Part shown: positions 1-10,877 of the stretch, one piece after another | Numbering within the stretch: position 1 is the first letter of the stretch | Layout of the letters: each line of letters opens with the position of its first letter | Assembly: GCA_028641055.1 (NCBI GenBank) | Contig: CM054059.1 | Coordinates: 111,302,263-111,366,262 of the forward strand | Length of the DNA: 64,000 nucleotides | Direction of reading: 5' to 3' | DNA from: Alopecurus myosuroides | Taxonomy: Eukaryota; Streptophyta; Magnoliopsida; Poales; Poaceae | Notes under the pieces: model-generated | What the model was told of the DNA's origin: nothing | The model's database searches: none | What the model saw: only the letters and a program-made list of their open reading frames with translations | Program-made: the position numbers and the translations under genes

Positions 1-183
1 TAACTTTGAACAAATCCCGCCCTTTAGAGTGAAAGCTGACCCAAGCATCGCGTTAAATAATGAAGATGCTGCATGGCTACGATAGAAAAGTAAACAATGG
101 TGGCACTAGTTGGGATAACGTATTAAACCTTCATGGTTCATGTAATATTGGTAGACTACCGTGTAATAATGTATCAAACCTTC

Positions 184-597
184 ATGCTTTGTATACGGTC
201 GATGAACTGGAGGATTTGTAGATATATAGAACAAAACACACAGTTTATCCTGCATACAGCCCGACTGTGACTCCTGAGTGCTCACATATAAAATGCACCA
301 TCAGCCGTATGCAGGGGAATCTGAATGCTTTGTATACGATCGACAAACTGGAGGATTTGTAGATATATAGAACAAAACACACGGTTTCTCCAGCATACAA
401 CCTGACTGTGGCTCCTGAGTGCCCGCATATCGAATGCACTGTCGGGCGTATGCAGGGGAATCTGAATGCTTTGTATACGGTCGACGAACGGGAGGATTTG
501 TAGATATATAGAACAAAACACACGGTTTCTTCTGCATACAGCTCGACTGTGGCTCCCGAGTGCCCGCATATCAAATACATTGTCGGGCGTATGCAGG
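184..597. repeat. 141-bp tandem repeat, about 2.9 copies
   Basis: The block AGGATTTGTAGATATATAG recurs at 211, 352 and 493, giving an exact 141-bp period; copies differ by a few substitutions. The period is a multiple of three, so the minus strand stays open across the array as a 47-residue repeat, probably by chance. The array lies where the gag 3' end is expected and stops just before gag-protease-like coding sequence resumes near 598. A shorter direct repeat, (A/T)AAACCTTCATG, lies at about 124-135 and 175-186 just upstream. Confidence 0.9.
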
Positions 598-1459
598 GTT
601 CAACAAGGGTCGAGCAAGGCCCGGAGGAGCCAGCGGATTCTCTACCGGAAGTGGCAGCTGTGGGAAGAACACTAACGGCAAACGCGCAAGGCCCTTCGGG
701 AAATTGAATTGCACATCTCTCGAGGAGGCTGACAATTCGGACACCACCGTACTAGGTACACTCAGTCTTCTTACACAATATGGCAAGGTTTTATTTGATA
801 CCGGTGCTACAACCTCATTCATCTCTAGTTATTTTGTGGATAAGTATGGGGTAAGGTGTTCGCGTTTGGAATGTCCTCTTACCGTTATGATGGCGGGAGG
901 TACGCTCTTAGTTACGCGTGCAAGGCCAGATCAAGTCATCATGATCTGTGGTTGCACTTATTACGCGGACCTATTCGTTATTCCTTTGAAGAACATTGAT
1001 GCTGTCCTTGGAATGGACTGGATGACGGAGAATGGAGCTTTGATTGATTGTGAGGAGAAAACAATTTCTCTTAGGAGACCTGGAGGAGGAAGAATTACTT
1101 ACCAAGCAGATAAGCATACTCATGTGGAGGCAGAACTCCAACTCAACTCACTCAATGAAGCTAAGTTAGAAGATATACCAGTAGTCAATGAGTTTCCGGA
1201 TGTTTTTCCCGCAGAATTACCAGGAATGCCACCAGATAGGGAGATCGAGTTTACCATTGACTTGATACCAGGTACATCACCTATTGCTCAGGCACCATAC
1301 AAGATGGGTCCTAAGGAGTTAAAGGAACTTAAAGAACAGTTGGATGAACTAGAAAGCAAGGGATTCATCAGGGAAAGTGTATCACCATGGGGATCACCAG
1401 TGATATTTGTGGATAAGAGAGATGGAGGAAGAAGAATGTGTGGTGATTTCAGAAACTGA
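598..1459 (+). pseudogene. gag C-terminus, aspartic protease and start of RT (element A)
   Basis: Open from 560 to a TGA at 1457-1459. The first part is basic, Gly/Ser-rich gag tail. The retroviral-type protease follows with the active-site motif DTGATTSFISS near 797-830 and the downstream ...VLGMDWM motif at about 1002-1025. The linker to RT contains VVNEFPDVFP (about 1180-1210) and the RT N-terminus KGFIRESVSPWGSPVIFVDK. The frame ends inside the RT 'DFR' motif, where an A run (about 1451-1455) appears one base short. The enzyme would cleave Gag-Pol in the particle; this copy is a relic. Confidence 0.85.
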
Positions 1460-2538
1460 ACAATGTCACCATCAAGAACAACTATCCATTACCAAGAATA
1501 CAAGATTTGTTTGACCAAGTTTATGGAGCCGGAGTGTTCTCCAAGATTGATCTCAGATCAGGGTACCATCAGATCAAGATTAAACCAGAAGATGTACCCA
1601 AAACAGCTTTTGTTTCAAGGTATGGACATCATGAATATTTGGTTGTTCCTTTTGGACTGACCAATGCACCTGCCATTTTCATGAATTTGATGAAAAAGAT
1701 CTTCATGCCATATTTGGATAAGTTCGTGATTGTGTTCATCGATGATATTCTGATATATTCGAAGAACAAATAAGATCATGCCAAGCACTTAAGGATAGCA
1801 CTACAAGTTCTAAGGGAACATCAGCTATATGCCAAATTCGGTAAGTGTGAGTTCTGGTTAGACCAAGTAGAATTTTTTGGACATGTTATCAGCAAGGAAG
1901 GTATTGAAGTAAATCCTGACAAAGTACAATCAGTTCTGGATTGGAAGGCACCAACCAATGTCAAGGAAGTTCGAGGATTCCTTGGAATGGCCGGGTATTA
2001 TGGAAGATTCATTGAAGGATTTTTGAAAATAGCCGGACCAATGAACAATTTGCTAAGGAAGAATACTCCTTTCGTATGGTCAGATAAGTGTGAAGCCAGT
2101 TTTCAAGAGTTGAAGAAACGTTTAACAACAGCTCCAATCTTAGCAGTACGTGAACCATGAAAGGATTACACCGTATATTGTGATGCATCCAAGAGTGGAT
2201 TGGGTTGTGTACTCATGCAAGATCGTAAGGTGATAGCTTATGGTTCGAGACAACTCAAACCACATGAGGTTAACTACCCAACTCATGATTTAGAATTGGC
2301 AGTTGTAGTGTTTGCTTTGAAGAAATGGAGGTCGTTCCTTTATGGATCGAAGTGTGAGCTCTACACAGATCATAAGAGTCTCAAATATTTCTTCACTCAA
2401 AAAGAATTAAATATGAGGCAGAGGAGATGGTTAGAATTGATCAAGGATTATGATCTTACCATCAATTGTACACCGGGAAAAGCTAATGTGGTAGCTGATG
2501 CTTTAAGCCGGAAGAGTACTGAAAGTCAACCAATTTAA
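1460..2538 (+). pseudogene. Reverse transcriptase and RNase H (element A)
   Basis: Continues in the same frame as integrase-side coding after the break at about 1455. RT motifs seen: [20 protein letters not shown] and the catalytic FIDD box near 1735-1750 (the usual YxDD position). An in-frame TAA lies at 1771-1773 and a TGA at 2158-2160. RNase H follows with VYCDAS, then [22 protein letters not shown] and VVADALSR, ending in TAA at 2536-2538. It would copy the RNA genome into DNA; the stops show that it is dead. Confidence 0.88.
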
Positions 2539-2544
2539 TATGAA

Positions 2545-3654
2545 TTGCCAAAAGAGCTACAGAGAGAAATAGAACAAGCAGAGATTGAGATACTGGAGGT
2601 ACAATCTTTGGGGGGCTTGTATACCATGCAGGTCATGGAGGATAGAACAAGTGATCTTAGGAATGAGATAATTCGGCAGCAAGACGAAGATCCATTCATA
2701 AAAGAAGAACTCCAAAGAATTGGGGAAGGAAGACCTTCCGAATTCCACGTAGGAGAACATAGTTCGTTATGGTTCAACAAGAGGCTTTGTGTACCTGATA
2801 TTCCGGAGATCAAGAAGTTGATACTTTGGGAGGCACATGAGACACCGTACTCTATTCACCCTGGAAGTACCAAAATGTACATGGATCTCAGAGATATATT
2901 TTGGTGGAACAATATGAAGAGAGAGATTGCCAAGTATGTTTCTGAATGTCACACCTGCCAAAGAGTAAAGGCTGAACATCAAAGTCCAGCAGGACCATTA
3001 CAACCCTTAGAGGTTCCAGAATGGAAGTGGGAAGAAATTGGCATGGTTTTCATTACAGGATTACCAATCACTAAAACCCAAAAGGACATGATCTGGGTCA
3101 TTGTGGAGAGGTTGACCAAAAGTGCACATTTTCTAGCAGTCAACCAGAAGGATAACGCTGAGAAGCTGGTGAATGTTTATGTCAAAGAGATAGTCAGTAA
3201 ATATGGTGTTCCAAAGAGAATAGTTTCAGATCGAGGATCTGTGTTTACTTCAGAATTTTCGAAGAAGATACATAAAGCTTTGGGATCTCAACTAGATTTC
3301 AGTACTGCTTATCATCCTCAGGCCGGAGGGCAAACTGAAAGAACTAATCAGATTCTAGAAGACATGCTTCGGGCATGTGTCCTTGATTTTGGAGGATCAT
3401 GGGATGAACATTTACCATTAGCAGAATTCTCCTACAATAATAGTTATCAAAGTAGTCTTAAAGCAGCACCCTTTGAAGTTCTATATGGACAGAAGTGTAG
3501 ATCACCTATTTGTTGGTTCGAGACCGGAGGCAAGTCTGAGTTTGAACCAGATTACATCAAAGATCAACAACGTATTGTTGATATTGTCAGAGATCGTTTG
3601 AAAATAGCTCAAAGTCGTCAAAAAAGTTATGCAGATCAGAAGAGAAGAACATGA
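2545..3654 (+). pseudogene. Integrase (element A), first catalytic Asp replaced
   Basis: An open frame of about 369 residues. The zinc-binding HHCC module is visible as HPGSTKM...CHTCQR at about 2860-2960. In the DDE core, the place where this family normally has MDFI reads GMVFITGLP at 3040-3065, so the first Asp is a Val. The second Asp is kept in IVSDRGSVF (about 3222-3248) and the Glu in QTERTNQILED (about 3330-3360). The frame ends in TGA at 3652-3654, before the GPY/F module. Integrase joins cDNA ends to the chromosome; loss of the first metal-binding Asp should abolish this. Confidence 0.85.
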
Positions 3655-4174
3655 GAACCAGAAGTCGGGGATATGGTCTATCTCCGAGTTAGTCCAATGA
3701 AAGGGCTTATGAGGTTCGGAGTTAAGGGAAAATTAAGTCCTCGGTATATAGGACCTTATAAGATTCTGGCTCAGAATAGGAATGTAGCTTATACTCTACA
3801 GCTACCCGAAAAGATTAAAACAAGTTCATAATGTTTTCCACGTATCCCAACTCCGAAAGTGTTTGAAGGAGCTGGAAGATTCTGTTAATCAGGAGGAGTT
3901 AGAATTGGAATCAGACCTCACATATGTGGAGGAACCAGAAAAGATTCTAGCTGAAGATTGGAAGAGACTTCGAAACCGAGCAATAAAGTACTGTAAAGTA
4001 CAGTGGAAACACCATCCTGAACGGGAAGCTACCTGGGAGAAGGAAGAGGAATTACGACAGAACTACCCCGAGCTATTCAGGTATTATTGTTACAACTTCG
4101 GGACGAAGTTCTCGTTAAGGAGGGAAGACTGTAATGTCCCAGCGTTTAGGAACTCACGGGGGGTAGAATATTAA
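3655..4174 (+). pseudogene. Integrase C-terminal GPY/F module and chromodomain (element A)
   Basis: After the TGA at 3652, coding resumes with VYLRVSPMKG and LSPRYIGPYKIL (GPY/F module). A frame change in the A run at about 3817-3820 precedes VHNVFHVSQLRK. The last frame (3863-4174) holds LRNRAIKYCKVQWKHHPE, ATWEKEEELRQNYPELF, a chromodomain-like tail. In chromoviruses this domain binds modified histone tails and steers insertion into heterochromatin. The assignment rests on the aromatic/acidic pattern and position; divergence from the consensus is clear. Confidence 0.8.
4114..4129 (+). other. Polypurine tract of element A
   Basis: TTAAGGAGGGAAGAC lies immediately before the LTR start TGTAATGTCCC. 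Such a purine run primes plus-strand DNA synthesis in LTR elements. Confidence 0.75.
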
Positions 4175-4700
4175 TTTGTGCATCTGCATGCATGTGTTTG
4201 CAAAACCTGAATAAATTTTTCGCAAAGTTAAAACTCCGGAGTGAATAAGGTTCCACCCAGTAATTGATGCTTTGGATAGAAGTTGTTACTGGTAGTTAGT
4301 GGAATTTCGACATGACCTCCGGGTTATATTTGAATTTGAGATACAAGAGTTTGAATTATTTGAATTTAGGAAAATTAGAATTTGAGTTTGAATTGTAATT
4401 GAATTTGAAATCAAACTGAATAAGACAAGATTATATATTAAGTATAAATAATTTGACCACAATTGATATAGCAAATATGGAAATATTCCTAAATATTAAC
4501 AAGTACAATTATAGAAACAACAATTACACTTTATTGATGATAATACAAATGATACAATGTTTCTTACAATGGGGAACAAAATATAGATAGATTACAACAG
4601 TTATACAAATACAAAGAACTAAACCTATCTACTCCATTGCATCCAAATTCTTCAAAACACCTGCAAATCAAAAACACTAAACCAAAACAGATTGGTTAGT

Positions 4701-4711
4701 GGGGGGGGGGG
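4701..4711 (+). repeat. G11 homopolymer
   Basis: Uninterrupted run of 11 G within LTR A. Confidence 0.9.
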
Positions 4712-6125
4712 TTAGTACCCTCAGGTGGTCAGTGAAGTGCACTGATTAATCATCAGAGAGCTTAAGCCAAATAGGTAGTATCTGTGCTGTTAAGTAGCCT
4801 CAGATCAACATCATGGGCTAGGGTCAGGAAATACAACTGGCATCATAAGATAAATACCAGATGGGATAAGACCAACCGAGTGCCTGGGAAAAGATCTTTC
4901 ATGCGGCAAACAGGCACGCAGCACAGTCACACATAAGCACACAGCACACTCAAGCACCATCTTTTGTGCTGTCAAAACACCACATGGGGTATAAAAACCC
5001 CAACAACCGTAAGAAGGGGAAGCACACCTCATTTTCCCCTGCTCAAGCACACAAGCACATGGAAGAACACCACCAAATCAATCACTCCACTGGATACTGG
5101 AGCAAGTGATTGCAAACCTGCAATCAAGCATTCAAGGCCAAGGTACTAGGGAGCAAAAGGAGAAAAGCAAGCAATCCACAAGCACCAAAATCCACCAACC
5201 ATTCTGATCAACACATAAGGTGAATATTCTTGGTACCCTCTAAGCTATTCTCTGGCTAGTTGCACACAAGATGGGTTGGGGTGCTATTACCCTCAGAGAG
5301 GCATAGTGATGCTATGCTTAACTCATCATTGGGATATATTTATCAAGTCCAGTATCTGTTCTTATTTAGTAAAGGCCTCATGCTATGCATCGTTGGCTTG
5401 AGGGCAAAGAAAACAAGTGCAAGTATCTGTTCTTAATTTAAAATCCTCAAAGAAGGAAAAGATATCATGTGTAGTGCTCTGTTCTTATTATTGATGCAAA
5501 GAAGCATCAGATCCACAAGATACCAGGGTTTTAGCAAAGGGATCTTGAGTCAAATCAATAGCCAAGGTTCACTGTATCATGTCACAAACACACAGGGTTG
5601 CTGGGCACCAGATCCAAGGATCTGATACCTCAGAACCATTGAATCATGACATAAAAACAGTAAATTGGAAACAATGGTTGAGGGCATATTCTCTGAATAA
5701 TATTCAGAGTAACACCTCTCAACAAGCCAGCACACCCATAGAACATTGGAAATCCTTTACATGTTATTAGGATTTGTTATCAGATAGCCAACAAGAAGAG
5801 TTTATCACAGGGACCAACCTAAAGGGTGTCATCTCATAGAATTAGCATTGGGAGTAAATCCAAATAAATTCCCACTACCAGCACAAGGCCAATAACCAGC
5901 AATTTCTCACAGTACCTAGCAACAGAGATAACTTAGGTGCACAATAAAAATTCCTTGTTCCTCACAGAGCATAGCATGATCTCCATATCTCCCATATCAA
6001 ATAAATCATGTGGTAAATTCCAAAGCTAACCCAATCAATCACCACTTCACTGAGAGAATCACAGGGAGGCATGGTATGAGCTAGCACGATGGCTAGGCTC
6101 CAGAGCAAGGGGGGAAGAAGGAGTC

Positions 6126-6144
6126 AGAGAGAGAGAGAGAGAGA
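6126..6144 (+). repeat. (GA)n microsatellite
   Basis: About nine GA units in LTR A. On the minus strand this is a CT run of the kind found in plant 5' leaders. Confidence 0.9.
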
Positions 6145-6386
6145 TGATGGGGCAGAGGTAGAGGTGAGGAACACTTACATGTGGTCACCTTCGAGGTGAC
6201 CACAGCTAGTTGGTGTAGCGATGCACAGCGGTGAGCCGCGGTTGCCTCCAGGAGGCCGTCCCGGCGGCGACGACTCCGCAACCCTAGTCACTCAAGCAGC
6301 AGCAGCTCCTCAGCCTCTAGGAGCATCCAGGAATCACCTCGAGGAGCCAAGGTCACCGGAGAGGTGGTGGAGCACCCGGGTACCCG

Positions 6387-6413
6387 AACCCTAGGGTTAG
6401 GGTTAGGGGTTGT
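6387..6413 (+). repeat. Short telomere-like repeat
   Basis: ACCCTAGGGTTAGGGTTAGG: two to three units of the plant telomere motif TTTAGGG-like GGGTTA. A related palindromic GGTTAGGTTCAACCCTAACCC-type stretch lies at about 6652-6671. Such telo-boxes are also common promoter elements in plants. Confidence 0.7.
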
Positions 6414-7881
6414 CCACGGGGAACACAGAGGAGGAAATCAAGATCGAAGAGGAGGGAGTATTAGAGGGCGAGGAGGAGCATTGATGGCGCTAGGTCACGG
6501 CGGCAGGGTTGGCCGGAGAGGGGCAGGGGAAATCGCCGGAGAGGAAGGCGATGGGGATCGCCTCTGCGTCGCCCGCGCGGAAGGAGGAGGAGGAGAGGGG
6601 AGTAATCGAGCGTGTGTGCGTGTGGTCTGGTCCGGCTCGACCAGACCAGCGGGTTAGGTTCAACCCTAACCCAGGGACCACCTGTCAGCTCTAGGGGCAG
6701 ATGGGTAATTGCCCTAAATTTCTAATAAAAGAGTTATAAAAATAGTATAAGAATAATACATAAAATTATACAAATTCCAATTAATTAGAACTTAAATACT
6801 TATCAAATCAGTACAAGTTTTTGTATATAAAAACTATTAAGTATGATAACACAATAATATTTATAGTCTTAAAATTGATTATTTTGAAATAGTTAATTTA
6901 TAATAAAAACTCGTTTTAGAATAATTAAATCAACTAAGATTATATCCTTTCAAAATTCTATATTTAGTCATTTCAAAACATTTCATAACTCATGTCCCTG
7001 AGAAAACAATAAGTATCCAACCAATTAATTAAATGAATAAAAATAAAATAAAATAATAATAATAACACCAATAATCATTAATCATGAAGAGTTGTGTGAT
7101 CAAACAAAAGAAGTATTATAAATAGGTCTAGTGGAAAGATGAATAGGTCTAAGGAAGGTTCCATCTGCACGGGAAAGTATTGCCTAGGAGTTAACAACCA
7201 ATGCCGTCAGAACTCGGTGCGCCATAGATATCGCGTTGACCATGGGTCTTCTATGGGGGGAGTAAGTCAGCCGTGATCTTTTCTCGTTCGCATGTCAACG
7301 GGCTGCCAGAGACGTATGCTATAGGTTCTGCGGAACTACATGCACATGGGTGGGATCCCTTAATTCCCACGGACTCTGCGGGTCTATGATGGTCTGCCAG
7401 GGGCGCGTAGATATCCATCGTGAGGGGTGGAATCAGGCGTATAACCTGCTGGCAGAAACGGGTGGGCATGCATTGTGCGGAGAAGCGCGGTTTGGCTTGG
7501 ACCAACAACCGGGCCCCACACCTGAGTGGGAGTGGACAGGATCGCGCGCCTGGTTGTGCAACATGGTCTTGGTCGCCCATGGGTAAAGTAACGCACCTCT
7601 GCAGAGTGTAAAATTGATGTGGCATGTTACCCCTTGTTCTGGGATGGAACTGCGAACGCTACAGGAAAGGCAACTCCATGAAGTTCTAGTCCTGTGATGG
7701 TCTGGCGGGCATAGTTTTCAGTATTAAAAGAAATCTCTTGAAGAAAGTTTTGACAAAACTTGCATCTGTCTAGACTCCTTAGAGTCGAGGACCGTAGTTA
7801 GTGCATCCATTACCTCTGTACTTAAAAGAACTTTCTGAGTAACGCTCGTTACTCATTCAGTCCCGTTTGACCCCTGCTAAG

Positions 7882-8036
7882 GCTATGAGAACTTAGAAGA
7901 AGCATCCTTCAATATCCTCGGAGGCCAGGAAGATATCTTCTACGAAGAACCGGACCTCTCCGGTGGAGTGGAAGGAGTCGTCTACATCATCCAGTACGGA
8001 GTTGACCCCGAGGGGTATGAGTCTGACAAGGTTTAG
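7882..8036 (+). other. Possible coding exon in LTR A
   Basis: A frame preceded by an acceptor-like CTGCTAAG reads YENLEEASFNILGGQEDIFY and on to a TAG at 8034-8036, with acidic and aromatic content. It lies in the same relative place (shortly before the LTR end) as an acidic exon-like stretch in the LTRs of element H (57131-57190). This is coding-like composition only; there is no homology claim. Confidence 0.35.
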
Positions 8037-8345
8037 CCTTGTCTAAACAAATACTTATCACGGTCGAATCGAGCAGCCATGATCTCTTGTTGGCTGTTGA
8101 GTTCCCGTGTTGCACCTGTTTAATTTTAAGTTGGTGTTCTAACTTCAATAATGGATGACCTCGATGTGAGCTCATCCTCTTGTCAGTACATTTTGTTTTG
8201 TAATATATTTCTTCTATGACAATCTGGCCCGCAATGTTTCTGTTGTACCACCCTGAGGGATGTAATATTTGCGGAACGGTGTTTTGTGAGTGTTATATCA
8301 ACGACTGGCGTACTACAACATGCAGTGGTATGCCGAGTCACCACA

Positions 8346-10877
8346 TGGATGTTGTGCAGCAATATATCTCGGAATGGCTATGGAAATTACATGATAGGTA
8401 GGTATGGTGGCTGTTTTGAGGAAGAATATATGGGCTTATGTGTAGGAGAACAAAGTCCTCCCACGGGATTTGGATGCACTAGAGAAGTTTGCACCAACTC
8501 TCAATGTGAGAAAGGGCAATGCACAGTACCGAAGAGGCTAGAAAATATGGATGGTGGAAGTGCCAGGAAACGCAACATAGTAACACGAGTTAAAAGATTA
8601 CAGAAAGGAAATCATATTACAAGGCACAATGCAAATAACTCCAAGAGGTTCCGTCGTAGTGACAAGTCATTGTTAGCTACCCCGACCGTAGCGCGTAACA
8701 AAAGGCCGATCAGAAATGTATCACTCGTAGCAATCATATACCATTGTTTCTATCAGCTGGTAATTTAAGTGTGGCACAGTTTCAAGTTTCTTAGACCAAC
8801 CATTATAGTTTCTACTTACTAGTCCTTCCCGTTTATCCATTAAGAAAATTAATATCTCAAAACAACAGTAGTGATTCAAGTGAAGCAGTTTAGTGATCTA
8901 CAAGACCATGCGAATTTTTCCACTATACCAACTAGCACATAAGCATTTCTATTCCCAACCAAGAACACATATGAGAACCACAAAACTACAAAAACTAACA
9001 GCTCTGAACAAGAGATGCATGAAAACAAAGTCTAACCGCAGTACTGGCAAAAAGTGAACACTCGAGAACAATAGGAATGAAAACTAGAGTGTTCTAAACA
9101 ATGAAAACGGAGCGTGTCTCTCTCCCACACAAGTATGAAAAGATCCAACCATTTATTACAGCAAAGAAAACTAAACAAACTGAAAACAAAAAATAAAAGA
9201 CGCTCCAAGTAAAACACATAAGATGCGACCGAATAAAAATATAGTTTCACTAGAAGTGACCTGATAATTTGTTGATGAAGAAGGGGATGCCTTGGGCATT
9301 CCCAAGCTTAGACGCTTGAGTCTTCTTGGAATTCGCTTGGATGTACCACAGGGGCATTCCAAGTTTATACTTTTCACTCTTCTTTATCACATCATATCAT
9401 CCTCTTCTCTTGACCCTTGAAAACTTCCTTCACATCAAAATTCTCAGAATCTTCATTAGCAACGTTAGTGCAATTTAAATAATAAATTCACATGGTTCAG
9501 TTTAAACAAAAGTCTAACACTCAAAAACACTTTAGCTACTGTCACAACTTATTTAAAAAATCTTTTTCTCAGAAGAAGACCAAAAGAAAGAGATTAAGTT
9601 GCAAATGCGATAAATGGCAGAAATCTATCAAAACAGAACAGCAGGTAAAGATCGATTTTTTGAAAAACATTCTATTAATCAAATCAAAAAGTGGTCTTCT
9701 AAGAAAAGTTGCGTATATAACTCAGGATTAAGCACCAAAAAGCTCAGGTCATTTTTAGTTTTCTGTGATTTTTAACGGAATTAACAGTGGACAGCAGAAA
9801 TCCGAAATATAGCCTCAACTTTCCACTAGAGGCTTTACTTGGCTCAACAAAAAATTAAAATGAAAGATACAGATGGGTTGCTAAGGAAATATAAAACACC
9901 CAGGTGCAAATCACACCAAAGAAAACGAAGGAAAACGGGTTGAAAACAGCAAAATAAAACGGGTTGTCTCACGGTAGCGCTTTTCTTTAAAGCCTTTTCA
10001 GCTAGGCAAGATAATTTGAGAAGATGCTCACAAGAGAATAAGAGTTGAAGCACAATAAGAGAGCATCAAGAAGAAAATATAAAGCAATTTAAGTCTAACC
10101 CACTTCCTATGAAAAAATAATATTATAGAAAAACAAGTCAACGAAGCACAAAGTGACTAGCATAGGAAGACAAAAATAAGTGAAACTTCAAAAATTTCAA
10201 CATAAAGAGGGGAAACTTAATATTGTTGAGATGCATAAAACCATGTTTTCCTATCTCATAATAACTTTCAGTAGCATCATGAATAAAATTAACAATATAA
10301 CTATTAGATATAACATTCTTATCATGACCCACATGCATAAATGAATTATTACTCTCCACATAAGCATAGTCATTCTCATTAATAGTAGTGGGAGAAAATT
10401 CAACAAAATAGATATCATTATTATTCTCATCACCATAATCATTAAATATAGGAGGCATATTGTAGCCATAATTTTTTTCTTCAATAGTAGGTGGACTGAA
10501 AATATCATATTCATCATTGTAAACATCATATATAGAAGGCATATCATGAGCACAATAAAATTTATCATTCATAGTAGGTGGAACTAGAATACCACAATCA
10601 TTATAATCATCATATATTGGAGGCAAAGTATCATCAAAGAAAATTTCCTCCTCAAAACTTGGGGGACTAAAAATATCATATTCATCAAAACTAGCTTCCT
10701 CAAGCTTAGACTTTTTCATAGCATTAGCAATAATGGTGTTTAAACAGTTCATACTAATAACATTTCCACTAGCATGCAAATAAAGTTCCATAGGTTTTTT
10801 AATTTTTTCTTCAAACACTTCATGTCCTAACTCAAGATAAATATTATAAATCTCTCAAATATTTTTGTTGTTTTCCA
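8346..10877 (-). mobile_element. Element M: minus-strand fragment of the E-type family
   Basis: The sequence runs parallel to element E 31011-33533, same orientation, over its whole length, with small differences. Both ends are cut: the left abuts LTR A, the right stops at the ATG corresponding to E 33533. No LTR or primer site remains. The part 8346-10137 has no coding sequence; it is the 3' untranslated zone of the family and contains two copies of the GGGGATGCC motif near 9283-9305. Confidence 0.8.
10138..10818 (-). CDS. Asp/Tyr/Pro-rich repeat protein of an Athila-like non-autonomous element (M copy)
   Basis: Open frame of 226 residues on the minus strand. It contains degenerate modules of about 30 residues with the pattern PPx-acidic-(L/M)P(P/S)I(Y/F)xDYxD, for example LPPIYDDYNDCG, MPSIYDVYNDEYDIFSPP and MPPIFNDYGDE. 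The C-terminus is hydrophobic. The E copy (32868-33533) begins 25 residues earlier with MENNKN; here that start is followed by a stop near 10855, so the first usable Met is at 10818. There is no match to Gag, protease or Pol motifs. Function is unknown; it may be a degenerate Gag-region product of a non-autonomous family. Confidence 0.45.
   Translation of the reverse strand: MFEEKIKKPMELYLHASGNVISMNCLNTIIANAMKKSKLEEASFDEYDIFSPPSFEEEIFFDDTLPPIYDDYNDCGILVPPTMNDKFYCAHDMPSIYDVYNDEYDIFSPPTIEEKNYGYNMPPIFNDYGDENNNDIYFVEFSPTTINENDYAYVESNNSFMHVGHDKNVISNSYIVNFIHDATESYYEIGKHGFMHLNNIKFPLFMLKFLKFHLFLSSYASHFVLR

Larger units (their letters stand above)
1..8345 (+). mobile_element. Element A: truncated Ty3/gypsy chromovirus with 3' LTR
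   Basis: The 3' part of an LTR retrotransposon in plus orientation; its 5' LTR and most of gag lie before the window. Order seen: gag remnant, protease, reverse transcriptase, RNase H, integrase with a GPY/F-type module, chromodomain, polypurine tract, LTR. A chromodomain after integrase defines the chromoviruses, and the long LTR starting TGTAATGTCCC suggests the Tekay/Del side of that group (inference). At least six stops or frame breaks show it cannot encode a working Pol. Its end is placed at CACCACA because from 8346 the sequence matches element E near 31011; a duplication TGGAT would follow but cannot be checked without the left end. Confidence 0.85.
4130..8345 (+). mobile_element. 3' LTR of element A (about 4.2 kb)
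   Basis: Starts TGTAATGTCCCAG right after the polypurine tract and ends CACCACA. The left part is AT-rich with GAATTTGAATTT-type stretches. Positions 4480-6720 have the look of an antisense unit: an AATAAAG signal on the minus strand near 4525-4540 and a GC-rich, CT-leader-like region near 6100-6700. Three copies of TCTGTTCTTA lie at about 5355, 5425 and 5480. The right part (7100-8345) is the presumed R-U5. The second LTR is outside the window, so internal insertions cannot be excluded. No protein gene is supported, apart from a possible exon at 7882-8036. Confidence 0.7.

Noticed and set aside
245..580. 111-residue minus-strand frame with 47-residue repeats
   Set aside because: It is the translation of the 141-bp tandem repeat; no start context and no match to anything known.
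7251..7625. Several overlapping frames of 60-120 residues in LTR A
   Set aside because: Frames on both strands overlap fully and show no motif or codon pattern; GC-rich U5-like sequence stays open by chance.
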